Positions 17,866-26,808 of a DNA stretch of 64,000 nucleotides are shown here, in pieces; the stretch's first letter is position 1, and each line of letters starts with the position of its first letter. The position numbers and the translations under genes are program-made. Under the pieces are notes generated by a model, which did not search any database, was not told the DNA's origin, and was given only the letters and a program-made list of their open reading frames with translations. The DNA lies in assembly GCF_000378485.1 (NCBI RefSeq), contig NZ_KB899966.1, forward strand, positions 310,001-374,000. The letters run 5' to 3'. The DNA is from Flavobacterium rivuli WB 3.3-2 = DSM 21788. GTDB taxonomy: Bacteria > Bacteroidota > Bacteroidia > Flavobacteriales > Flavobacteriaceae.

Positions 17866-19587
17866 TTATTTTTTTGATTGAATTTCATAATCTATAACTA
17901 CACCGTTAACCATCATTTTAGAACCGGAATAAGTTACTTTTCCCTTTGCAGGAACCATTACCAGCACTGCCGAACTTTTAGGGTCGAGCTTTATGGTGGT
18001 TGAAGAAGCAATGTTTTTTGCTATAAATTTGCCCGATACGGTGTTGTAAACATCTACCTTTTTACCTTTTTCGGCAGTTACCGTTACTGTTTTACTTTCA
18101 CTAAACGGATTGTAATACAGGTATGAAGGATAAGCCTTATCATGATAAAAATCAGTTGCCAGAAGGTCAAGCTGCAAAATACCTTCTACATTGGTGTTTT
18201 TTATGATACTCCCAAAAATACCCACATGACCGCTGCCATAAACACTTAACTGAGATTCCTGGGGGTTTTGCCCCAGTACCCATAAAGGGCCGTCGCCCTG
18301 TGCAACGGGGCCTTTAATACCTTCGTGTTCTTTATAGTTAGATTGCTTTATTATGCCTTCATAAGCAATAACACCTTTACCTGCACCGGCCAGTTGTGGT
18401 ATTATTTCATGCTCATCCGGCATGTACTGAGGATAAAATAGCTTTGAAGCATTGGCTGCATTAAGCATCCATTTACCTATAGCATTGGCATACGACTGGT
18501 CGTAACGTACAATGGGCACCAAAGGCCACGCAGCATCATACGTGTTCATAAGGAAACCGTAACCGCCGTGATCTACCGTACTGCCTACAATACCAGATAT
18601 ATCTATACCGTTCCAGTTACCTACTAACACACCCCAGCCCTCGCGGCATATCGGGGTTCCATCAAACGTCCAGTGCAGCATTTTATTTACATCATAATCC
18701 TTGCCCATTTCTGCATTAATGCGCACAGCCAGCTCTGCGCCAAACGGCATAAGCAGCTCGTATGTAGGGTTTTTAGATTGCGACTGTAATGCTTTAAGTG
18801 CAGACAGGGCACCTCTTAAATACCTTTCATCGCCAAATTTTTTATACGCCGAATATAATACCCACGCATGTCCCGCAGCAGCATCGGGCTGCAGGCAAAT
18901 ATTATTTGTCATGGGCTTCATTTTGCCATAATCAAAATAAGAATAATCGTAATTACCGTTTAAAATAACATCAGCCTCATAAAACTTATCAGCAATTTTT
19001 CTTGCTATTTCTTCAAAACCCGGCTCGTTAGGGTACTTGTCATAAATAGCGTAGAACAACAGGTTAGGATACACATCATACCACCAGTCGCGGCCATAAC
19101 CGCCACCCAGTAATGCCACTTCGGGGCAGGTATTGTTCATCATTATATCCCAGCCTGTATCGCTGTTAAAATAATTTTTAAGCATGCCTACGTAGTTGCG
19201 CCCTCCTTCATTGGTTTTATCTATTCCCACTAAAGTGGCGCCTAAAGTTGCCCCCATGTTTGCAAGTGCCTCATGAAACATACCTTTATTATGCTCAGGC
19301 CCCTGGCGCACATCGCCTATGGCAGTATACACACCTACAACATCCTGAGGAAAATTTTTCTGGCTTTTATCAATCCATACCAATGGCCAAAATTTACCTG
19401 TAGCATTAAAATCAAAAACTGTTTTATCAAAATCGTGTGCCAGCTTATTATAATCTATAATCTTAAAAGGCTGCGGCACATCGGCCATTTGGTCTACACG
19501 GGGTATAGGCTGTTGTTTTACCTGTGCATCAATGCTAAGATTTACAAATAAAAAACACGGAACTAAGGCTTTATAAAAAATATTCAT
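17866..19587 (-). CDS. Secreted putative (alpha/alpha)-barrel glycosidase of unrecognised family
   Basis: A 573-residue protein with a signal peptide (FLFVNLSIDAQ). I do not recognise a named family. Repeated helical blocks with Trp, Tyr and Gly-rich turns (GGGYGRDWWYDVYPNLLFYAIYD, PDAAAGHAWVLYSAYKKFGDERY, AWPLVPIVRYD) look like a six-hairpin glycosidase fold over residues 40-470. A beta-sandwich tail (about 480-573) contains SESKTVTVTAEKGKKVDVYN and SSAVLVMVP. Acidic residues near aromatic clusters could be catalytic, but no known motif fixes them. It sits between the MFS and GH13 genes of the PUL with 14- and 2-base gaps, which supports a role in breaking down the same glycan. A glycan-binding or lyase role is not excluded. 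Confidence 0.7.
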   Translation of the reverse strand: MNIFYKALVPCFLFVNLSIDAQVKQQPIPRVDQMADVPQPFKIIDYNKLAHDFDKTVFDFNATGKFWPLVWIDKSQKNFPQDVVGVYTAIGDVRQGPEHNKGMFHEALANMGATLGATLVGIDKTNEGGRNYVGMLKNYFNSDTGWDIMMNNTCPEVALLGGGYGRDWWYDVYPNLLFYAIYDKYPNEPGFEEIARKIADKFYEADVILNGNYDYSYFDYGKMKPMTNNICLQPDAAAGHAWVLYSAYKKFGDERYLRGALSALKALQSQSKNPTYELLMPFGAELAVRINAEMGKDYDVNKMLHWTFDGTPICREGWGVLVGNWNGIDISGIVGSTVDHGGYGFLMNTYDAAWPLVPIVRYDQSYANAIGKWMLNAANASKLFYPQYMPDEHEIIPQLAGAGKGVIAYEGIIKQSNYKEHEGIKGPVAQGDGPLWVLGQNPQESQLSVYGSGHVGIFGSIIKNTNVEGILQLDLLATDFYHDKAYPSYLYYNPFSESKTVTVTAEKGKKVDVYNTVSGKFIAKNIASSTTIKLDPKSSAVLVMVPAKGKVTYSGSKMMVNGVVIDYEIQSKK

Positions 19588-19601
19588 GGAGTAAAGTGAT
19601 T

Positions 19602-20909
19602 TTATGATTTAACTAATTTGGCCGCGGCCTCTTCAATTACTTTAATGTCTATCTGCTCGTTTTGCAGTTCACGCTCAGGTGCTATTTTGTTTCCTTCAGC
19701 TATAATTTTTTTACTTAAATATATAGAGAATAATTGTAGCAGCGCGATAATGCCAATAGCGTAACGCAGTGCAAAATCTTCAGAAACTGTGTAATACAAA
19801 ACAAGAAACGTTCCTGCGCCTAAAAGCCTTCCGGCATAAAGCCCGGCTTCATGATTTAATATATATGTAAATTCGCCCCTTCTTTCTATGCGCGATACAA
19901 TGTCTATAACCCTAAGCTGAATTGGGAAATAAGCTAAGTCCATTAACGGGCGCGCCATAAGCAAAAGCAGTAAAAATACTATAACGCCAGTCTGGTTAAA
20001 CAAAACCCCGTTAAGGCATGCACCAACAGCAAATAGCACAAGGCCTACCGTAAACGTTTTTATCCTGTCGGCAGGTTTACTAAATCGTCCTATAAAGTAT
20101 ATTATAACAGCTGCAAGTACAGCACCTATAGACTGTGCATTGCCCAGTGCACCTTCTTCGCCTAATATTTTAAAGATAAGCATGGCAGGTGCTGTTACTA
20201 AAAAGCCCTGTGCCAGGCCTTTAAACAATGCCAGAGACAATAATTTATACCAAAGTGAGTGAAATTTAAAAAAGATATACTGCTTTTGTACAGGATTTTC
20301 GAACCTGCCCATAAAGCACACTACCGATGCCAAAAACGTAATAACGAAGACTACCCCGGTAATTATTAAGTAAGCGGTATGTTTATCTTCTTCGCCGGTT
20401 GCAGATTGTATGAACCAACCTATAGTGGCAGGAACGGCAATGGCAATTATGGTATAAATAAATGTTTCCAGCCCGTAATAGTAATTACGGTTCTCGTCGT
20501 TTGTAATTGATATGGCAAGATAGTCCCTGTTAGACCAGTACAACCCAAAAGAGAGCCCCATGGTTATACCGGCAACGGCTATACCGGTAAGGTCTAACGT
20601 TTTTAGCGACATCATGATAACCATAGAAACACCACTTAACATCATGCCTATGGAATACAGCGTTTTAATATTAAAATGTTTAAGTAAAAAGCCGTTTAAT
20701 AAAAAAGTAAGCGGGATACCTGTGTAAATGGCAAGCTGGTAAATAACCACTTTAGAGGTGTCATTAGAGTTTCGCATAATGTATGCCGCCACAAAAATAT
20801 CTATTACCGGCAGTACCAGTGCGTAGACTAAATTCGTTAAGGTAAGGATGCGAAAATTGTGAGTCTGACTTTTAAAATGGTCAAACTCAGATGTAAGTTT
20901 CTTAAACAT
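19602..20909 (-). CDS. MFS transporter of the PUL
   Basis: A 435-residue inner-membrane protein with about 12 hydrophobic segments, for example LVYALVLPVIDIFVAAYIM, VVFVITFLASVVCFMGRF and VIVFLLLLLMARPLMDLAY. The fold and the loop GRFSKPADR fit the major facilitator superfamily. Its place in the operon, 6 bases after the GH130 stop, suggests import of the mono- or disaccharide released in the periplasm. The substrate cannot be read from the sequence. MFS partners are common for GH130 enzymes in Bacteroidota PULs. Confidence 0.85.
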   Translation of the reverse strand: MFKKLTSEFDHFKSQTHNFRILTLTNLVYALVLPVIDIFVAAYIMRNSNDTSKVVIYQLAIYTGIPLTFLLNGFLLKHFNIKTLYSIGMMLSGVSMVIMMSLKTLDLTGIAVAGITMGLSFGLYWSNRDYLAISITNDENRNYYYGLETFIYTIIAIAVPATIGWFIQSATGEEDKHTAYLIITGVVFVITFLASVVCFMGRFENPVQKQYIFFKFHSLWYKLLSLALFKGLAQGFLVTAPAMLIFKILGEEGALGNAQSIGAVLAAVIIYFIGRFSKPADRIKTFTVGLVLFAVGACLNGVLFNQTGVIVFLLLLLMARPLMDLAYFPIQLRVIDIVSRIERRGEFTYILNHEAGLYAGRLLGAGTFLVLYYTVSEDFALRYAIGIIALLQLFSIYLSKKIIAEGNKIAPERELQNEQIDIKVIEEAAAKLVKS

Positions 20910-20915
20910 AAGAGT

Positions 20916-21968
20916 TTATTTTAAGAGTGAGAGTATTTCATTTATAGAAAATTTAGCGCCACACACAAACTCGTCTGATGCTCCATAGTATATTGTTAGT
21001 GTATCGCCATCAGGTTCTACAATATGCCCATTTGTAAACACTACATGCCCAAAAAAGCCACTTAATTCATACTCGGCAGCAGGAACCATAATAGGCTCCT
21101 CGGTCCTTGCAAGTACTTTTGCAGGGTCGTTAAGATCCAGTAAAAAAGCTCCCAGGCAATATTGGTGGTTTTCGTTGGCACCATGATAAATCTCCAGCCA
21201 GCCTTTAGCTGTTTTTATTGGCGCTGCACCGGCGCCCACACGTTTGCTATCCCATAAGCCTTTACGGGTTTTTACTATGCAATGGTGGTTACCCCAATGA
21301 AGGCCATCGGGCGATGAAGCGATCCATATAAAATTCCCGCCAATGTCTACACTGCTTGGGCGGTGAAGCGCATAATACAGCCCATTTATTTTTTCTTCAA
21401 AAATGGCGCAGTCTTTATTATGTGCAGGCAGAATCATACCGTGCTTTTCAAAGTTTTTCCAATCGGTCGTGGTGCGCAGGCCTACACCTACCCCATTATC
21501 TGAAACGGAGGTAAACGTCAGGTAATATTTACCATCTATTTGCGCAACGCGGCAATCTTCTATACCAAATGTTTCTAATATCCCTTCGCCTACTAATGAA
21601 GGATAATCTTCCGGTTCATAAAACTTAATGCCGTCATCACTGCATAACAATCTTAAGTGCGATAGCGTAGTTAAATAGTCGCTCCCTTTATAGTTAATAA
21701 CCCTTGCATCTGTAGCAATAAGTTCGGGATCATTTTTTTCAATTTCTTTAATTATAATGTTTCCTGTCTCTGTAAGGATAGGGAAAGAAATAATACTGTC
21801 TTTTTGCTGTGGCCTTTCGGCAACGCGCACAATAAGCCAGGTTTTATCTTTAAATGTAAATACACCGGGATTAAGAAGGCAGGTAATTTCTAAACCGGGT
21901 GTACTGGCAGGAATATCGCCCGGGGATAGCAATGGATTCTCTATAAAACGTTTTGCAATGTCTTTCAT
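20916..21968 (-). CDS. GH130 family beta-mannoside phosphorylase or mannosidase
   Basis: A 350-residue five-bladed beta-propeller enzyme without a signal peptide, thus probably cytoplasmic. Marks of GH130 are the NPLLSPGDI start, a conserved acidic motif with Asp138 in GIEDCRV (the expected catalytic acid), RPSSVDIGGNFIWIASS, and GLWDSKRVGAGAAPIKTAKGWLEIYHG. Known members phosphorolyse beta-1,4-mannosyl sugars or hydrolyse beta-1,2-mannosides. Phosphorylases use a basic phosphate pocket that I cannot score reliably here, so the subtype is open. It follows susD by 77 bases and precedes the MFS gene by 6. Confidence 0.85.
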   Translation of the reverse strand: MKDIAKRFIENPLLSPGDIPASTPGLEITCLLNPGVFTFKDKTWLIVRVAERPQQKDSIISFPILTETGNIIIKEIEKNDPELIATDARVINYKGSDYLTTLSHLRLLCSDDGIKFYEPEDYPSLVGEGILETFGIEDCRVAQIDGKYYLTFTSVSDNGVGVGLRTTTDWKNFEKHGMILPAHNKDCAIFEEKINGLYYALHRPSSVDIGGNFIWIASSPDGLHWGNHHCIVKTRKGLWDSKRVGAGAAPIKTAKGWLEIYHGANENHQYCLGAFLLDLNDPAKVLARTEEPIMVPAAEYELSGFFGHVVFTNGHIVEPDGDTLTIYYGASDEFVCGAKFSINEILSLLK

Positions 21969-22045
21969 ACTTTATTGTGTTGTAAAAATTTAAAAAACTA
22001 ACCCGGATGTTATAAGTTATCCGGGTTAACCTTTTGGTAATAATT

Positions 22046-23524
22046 TTAATAACCGGGATTTTGGGTAAGCGTTCCCGCAGATGCATCTATCTCTGATTGA
22101 GGGATAGGATACAGCATGTGTTTAGCCTGGAAGTTTTTGCCATGAGCCGTCATTACCTGTTGTGCAATACCCCAACGCTTAAGGTCGAGCATTCTTTGGT
22201 TCTCAAAACCAAGTTCAACTCTTCTTTCAGAAATAAGCCATCCTTTTATTGTAGCCCTGTCAGATGATGCGGGCCTGTCCGGCAAAGTTCCCGCAGGAGG
22301 CATTGTACCATCTGCAGTAGCTGTAGTTCTTGCCCTTTGGCGTATCTGGTTAATGATATTTACTGCTCCTGTGTAATCGCCCGTTTCATTTAGTGCTTCG
22401 GCTTTCCATAATAAAGCATCTGCATAGCGCATGTATACTTTGTTATTTGCAGCATCGTCATTGCCTTTGTTAGCTCCATTAACACTGCCCAGCATTTTAT
22501 TTACGTTTTGGTTTGCAGGATCAACAGTATAAAATTTTCTCGGATCATTAGCCTCAAAAGAATTTAAGAAATCAGTACTTGGCGCAAAGAAACCCCAACC
22601 CAGCGGCGCACATATACCATTGCCTCTTTTTACAGGCGCAGCATTAGTTTGATGGTCGAATGAAAATATAACTTCATTATCATTATATTCACTGGTAAAA
22701 TTTTCAAAATAATTTGCATCAAGGCTATATCCTAAAACAGCTAACTCGTCTACCAGTGCAGGCACAGCACCCCAGTCCTGGGTGTATAGAGCTGACTTTG
22801 CTAAAAGGGCTATAACTGCACCTTTAGACACACGCCACTTTTCAGTATCAGACGAATATTTTGTGTTAGGCAAAAGAGCTTTTGCCAAAGTAAGATCGCC
22901 CTTTATTTGCTCCCAAACAATGGCTTTATCTTTACGTACAGCAACTTCAAATGCTTCCTGATATGACTTTACAGGGGCAAGTATAAGCGGTACATCGCCA
23001 AAATTATTTACTAATGCAAAGTAATAGTACGATCTTAAAAAATAAGCCTCGCCAAGTAATTGATTTTTTCGTTCGGATGTAATACCTGTAATGGCCTGAA
23101 TATCCGGATTGTTTAAAAATTCAATTGCTGTGTTAAGCCTTTTAATAGCCTCATAATTATATTTCCATAAACCGTTAGGGCCTCCATTGGTAGATGTAAA
23201 ATTAAAATTATTAATTTCGTCTATCCACGGCTGGTCGCCGTCCGGGTTCCATTTTTTTTCCATATCGTCTGAAGCAATATCCTGCAGGATATAATCATTC
23301 TGAAATACAAGGCCGCCGTTCCAGTCCCATTGTGCCAATATATTTAAACGATTAGAAAGAAGTTCGTATGACCCTCTTACAGAGTTTTCTATTATGGGTA
23401 ATGTTGGGGTATTATCTACCTGCTCCTGTGTTAATGTTCCAACCACCGGTTCAGATAGGTCATCATCACAACTTATGAGTACTACAGCACTCATTAAAAT
23501 TCCAATTTTTATATAATTTTTCAT
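22046..23524 (-). CDS. SusD/RagB family nutrient-binding lipoprotein
   Basis: A 492-residue outer-membrane lipoprotein. The signal ends VVLISCDDDLSE, a lipobox cysteine followed by acidic residues, the surface-export signal typical of Bacteroidota. TPR-like helices carry LLGEAYFLRSYYYFALVNNFGDVPL, the hallmark SusD segment. The carboxy-terminal RagB part contains YMRYADALLWKAEALNETGD and SERRVELGFENQRMLDLKRW. It caps the SusC porin and captures glycan at the cell surface. It starts 11 bases after the susC stop. Ligand specificity is not readable. Confidence 0.95.
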   Translation of the reverse strand: MKNYIKIGILMSAVVLISCDDDLSEPVVGTLTQEQVDNTPTLPIIENSVRGSYELLSNRLNILAQWDWNGGLVFQNDYILQDIASDDMEKKWNPDGDQPWIDEINNFNFTSTNGGPNGLWKYNYEAIKRLNTAIEFLNNPDIQAITGITSERKNQLLGEAYFLRSYYYFALVNNFGDVPLILAPVKSYQEAFEVAVRKDKAIVWEQIKGDLTLAKALLPNTKYSSDTEKWRVSKGAVIALLAKSALYTQDWGAVPALVDELAVLGYSLDANYFENFTSEYNDNEVIFSFDHQTNAAPVKRGNGICAPLGWGFFAPSTDFLNSFEANDPRKFYTVDPANQNVNKMLGSVNGANKGNDDAANNKVYMRYADALLWKAEALNETGDYTGAVNIINQIRQRARTTATADGTMPPAGTLPDRPASSDRATIKGWLISERRVELGFENQRMLDLKRWGIAQQVMTAHGKNFQAKHMLYPIPQSEIDASAGTLTQNPGY

Positions 23525-23535
23525 AACATTTTTTT

Positions 23536-26500
23536 TTATAATTTTATCTTGGCACCAAAAATAATAGTTGCTGATTGCGGATATGTACCTTTATCTATAA
23601 GCGATGTAGATTCAGGATCCAGACCGGTATAATCTGTAAATGTTAACAAGTTTTGTCCGGATACATATATACGCAAACCACCAAGACCAGGGATTGCATC
23701 TTTACTAAAAGAATAGCCTAACTCTATGTTTTTTAATCTTAAGTAAGACGCATCTTCAACAAAAACACTCGAAACCCTGCTGCCTCCGTTATCATTTCTG
23801 GTAACCCTTGGTATAGTATTGCTCGTACCCTCTCCATTCCAGCTCCCTAAGACTGCGGTAGTAGAATTAAATGGCCGGCTGTCATAATCTAAAATTTGTT
23901 TAAGGTCATTATAACGATCTACATCCTGCACTCCCTGAAATAAGAAAGAAAAATCGAAGCTTTTATATGATGCATTAAATGATAGGCCATAAGTTACTTT
24001 TGGTATCGGATTGCCAATAAATGTCCTATCGTTAGCATCAATCTGGCCATCGCCATTTAAATCTTTAAATCGAATATCACCAGGCTGTCTGTTACCCTGA
24101 TCCTGATATAGTTGCGAACTGATTTCTGCAGCATTTTGGTAGATGCCATCAAATTGATAACCATAATAAGAACCTATTGGTTGTCCAACCACGGTTCTTG
24201 TATTTGTATAGGTATCTTCTATTAATCTAACATTTGGATGTAGTTTGGTAACTTCATTTTTTAGTGTTGCTAAATTTGCATTTACCCCATATTTAAACGC
24301 GTGGTCGTTGTCCTGGAAATTTAAGCCAAACTCAAATCCTTTGTTTTCTACAGTGCCCGCATTAACATACGTTCTATCTATCCTACCTACTGCTAAAACA
24401 GGTAATTCTATAGTTAGTAATATGTCATCTGTTTGTTTTTTAAAATAATCAGCCGAAAATGTCAGTTTATTATTTAGCACTGCAAAATCAACACCAAAAT
24501 TAGTTTGCGTTGTTGTTTCCCATTTAACTTCCGGATTTCCATAACGTATTACCTGAGGGCCGTTAGCTCCTGTAGTTAAAACAAATGTTTGAAATGCGTT
24601 ATTAGGTATTTCCTGATTACCGGCCTGCCCCCAGCTTCCTCTTAACTTTAAATTAGAAAGCCATGCTGTTTTTTTTAGGAAATTTTCATTAGATACAACC
24701 CATCCCGCAGAAGCCGATGGAAAATACCCCCATGGGTTGTTAGGGCCAAATCGTGATGATTCATCTGCCCTGATGGTACCCGTTATAAAATATTTTTCGG
24801 CATAGCCATAAGTACCCGATGCAAAATAAGACAAGAGGGACCAGCTTTGCTGGCTTCCTGCATTACCCGGATAAGGCAGATTATTTACAAAGTTACCTTG
24901 CCCACCATAGTCTAAATACCTGAAAGGATCTGTAGTGTTATCATAATTTTGCCTGCTACCCCCAACTCCCGACTCTTTATTCCTTATTTGTTCTGCACCA
25001 AGCAATACGTTTACGCTATGTACATCATTAAAAGTTTTTACATAGTTAAGTGTATTAGACCATGTAAAGGTTACATTTTGGCCTCTGTCTTCATTAAGTC
25101 CATTAGGCCTGTTGTTTCTTCCTAATCCGTAGTACTGCGTTTCAGGGTTGGCAATATTAGGGTCTCCGTAGTTCTCTGCAAAGGTTTTACTGTGAAGAAA
25201 GCGAATATCGGCACCAAGATTACTCCTGAACTTAAGTGATTTATCTGAAAAGAATGCATATTCTGCATAAATGTTTCCAAACGTTTGAAATGTTTCCCTT
25301 ACATCATCTGTAAAATGTACAATGGCAAGCGGGTTAGAACTAAATTCGTAATCTTTACTCCAGCCTTCATTGGGGCCTGTATAAAAAGGAAGATCTGTGT
25401 AAGGGTCATTTGCAGAATAGGTTGGATCATTCACATCCTTAAATACCGGTATAACTGGTGGACGAATTAATGCATGGCGGATAATACCCGGAACATCGCC
25501 GCTTGATGATAACCTGTCTTGTTTTTGAAAGCTTATCTGCACATTGCTGCCCACGGTAAACCTGTCGCTTAAATTTGCATTAATATTAGACCTGAAATTT
25601 ACACGCTTATATTTATCATTATTTTCTTTAACAATGCCGTCTATACCGTAGTAGCCACCAGAGACAAGATATTGTACTTTATCTGTTGCTCCACTTGCAG
25701 ATACCTGTAAGTTGTTAGATAATCCCGTAGTAAATAACTCATCCTGCCAGTTAGTATTGGCAAGGTCTGTCCTTGTCCTCCTGTCGCGGGCATACGGGCT
25801 CTCTGCATTGGCAGCATTGCCTGTAGTGGCGTGCCATGCCCTGTCTTCCATGGTAAGATACTGGTCTGCATTAAGCATGTGTGGCAGGTTTTGTGCATAA
25901 TGTATACCTGTAAAAACATCTACATCTAAACTTGTTTTACCTATAACACCTTTTTTTGTGGTAATTATTACAACACCGCCTGCCGCTCTGGAACCATAAA
26001 TTGCACCGGCAGCGGCATCTTTTAAAACCGTCATAGATTTTACATCATTCTGGTTAAGAAACGTAATGTCACGTGTGGGTACACCATCTACAACATAAAG
26101 AACATCATTATTGCCTAAAGTACCTTGGCCACGAATCCTTATTTGCACACCGTCGCCGGGGGCTCCGGTACTTGCCGCAACAAATACACCGGCTACCTGG
26201 CCTTGTAATGCCTGTGCAACATCGGGTATACGGGTTTTAGAAAGGTCTTCCATATCTACCTGGGCAACAGCACCGGTTATGGAGCTTTTTCGTTGGCCTA
26301 CATATCCTGTAACAATAACTTCATTTAATTTTTGGGCATCCTCTACAAGTATGGCATTAATGGTACTGTCGCCTGTAGCGGTTTGCTCCTGTGTTATATA
26401 GCCTATGTAACTAAATACTAATACAGCACTGGAGCCACCCATGTTAGTTATAGTATAATTTCCGTCGATATCTGTAACGGTGCTTACAGATGTTCCTTTA

Positions 26501-26631
26501 ATAACTACGCTGGCTTGTGGTAATGGGCCATTAGCATCTGAAACGGTACCTTTAACGGTTTGTGCATAAATGACGCTTCCTGATAGTAAGGTAAATACAA
26601 GAAGTAAACTGTAAATTATTTTTCGGTTCAT
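23536..26631 (-). CDS. SusC/RagA family TonB-linked outer-membrane transporter
   Basis: A 1031-residue TonB-dependent transporter. Signal peptide (SGSVIYAQ), then a carboxypeptidase-D-like regulatory domain (about 26-110, GTVSDANGPLPQASVVIKG), then the plug domain with GVQIRIRGQGTLGNNDVLYV and SRAAGGVVIITTKKG. A 22-strand barrel follows to the end, IIFGAKIKL. It imports oligosaccharides captured by SusD using proton-motive force through TonB. No FecR or anti-sigma partner is present; control probably comes from the hybrid regulator upstream. A 177-base space with a perfect inverted repeat separates the two genes. Confidence 0.96.
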   Translation of the reverse strand: MNRKIIYSLLLVFTLLSGSVIYAQTVKGTVSDANGPLPQASVVIKGTSVSTVTDIDGNYTITNMGGSSAVLVFSYIGYITQEQTATGDSTINAILVEDAQKLNEVIVTGYVGQRKSSITGAVAQVDMEDLSKTRIPDVAQALQGQVAGVFVAASTGAPGDGVQIRIRGQGTLGNNDVLYVVDGVPTRDITFLNQNDVKSMTVLKDAAAGAIYGSRAAGGVVIITTKKGVIGKTSLDVDVFTGIHYAQNLPHMLNADQYLTMEDRAWHATTGNAANAESPYARDRRTRTDLANTNWQDELFTTGLSNNLQVSASGATDKVQYLVSGGYYGIDGIVKENNDKYKRVNFRSNINANLSDRFTVGSNVQISFQKQDRLSSSGDVPGIIRHALIRPPVIPVFKDVNDPTYSANDPYTDLPFYTGPNEGWSKDYEFSSNPLAIVHFTDDVRETFQTFGNIYAEYAFFSDKSLKFRSNLGADIRFLHSKTFAENYGDPNIANPETQYYGLGRNNRPNGLNEDRGQNVTFTWSNTLNYVKTFNDVHSVNVLLGAEQIRNKESGVGGSRQNYDNTTDPFRYLDYGGQGNFVNNLPYPGNAGSQQSWSLLSYFASGTYGYAEKYFITGTIRADESSRFGPNNPWGYFPSASAGWVVSNENFLKKTAWLSNLKLRGSWGQAGNQEIPNNAFQTFVLTTGANGPQVIRYGNPEVKWETTTQTNFGVDFAVLNNKLTFSADYFKKQTDDILLTIELPVLAVGRIDRTYVNAGTVENKGFEFGLNFQDNDHAFKYGVNANLATLKNEVTKLHPNVRLIEDTYTNTRTVVGQPIGSYYGYQFDGIYQNAAEISSQLYQDQGNRQPGDIRFKDLNGDGQIDANDRTFIGNPIPKVTYGLSFNASYKSFDFSFLFQGVQDVDRYNDLKQILDYDSRPFNSTTAVLGSWNGEGTSNTIPRVTRNDNGGSRVSSVFVEDASYLRLKNIELGYSFSKDAIPGLGGLRIYVSGQNLLTFTDYTGLDPESTSLIDKGTYPQSATIIFGAKIKL

Positions 26632-26757
26632 ATCAATAATGCTGAATTGTTAATAATAAGTACTTTTTTTTCCATGTTAATAAATAGTTTGGGTTTAATT
26701 GTGATAAGGGTTACTATATCGTTTGAGTGATAAAAGTAATGTATAGCAATAAAAACA

Positions 26758-26788
26758 AGTGTACACTATTTCGTCAATAGTGTACACT
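26758..26788. promoter_or_regulatory. Perfect 13-bp inverted repeat between regulator and susC
   Basis: AGTGTACACTATT (26758-26770), 5-base spacer TCGTC, then AATAGTGTACACT (26776-26788), a flawless match. Each arm itself contains the palindrome GTGTACAC. It begins 20 bases after the hybrid-regulator stop and 127 bases before the susC ATG. Read on the minus strand it is followed by TTGTTTTTA, so it may be a terminator of the regulator gene. Its symmetry also fits a dimeric AraC-type operator. Confidence 0.7.
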
Positions 26789-26808
26789 AAAGTTAAACAA
26801 ACTGATTA

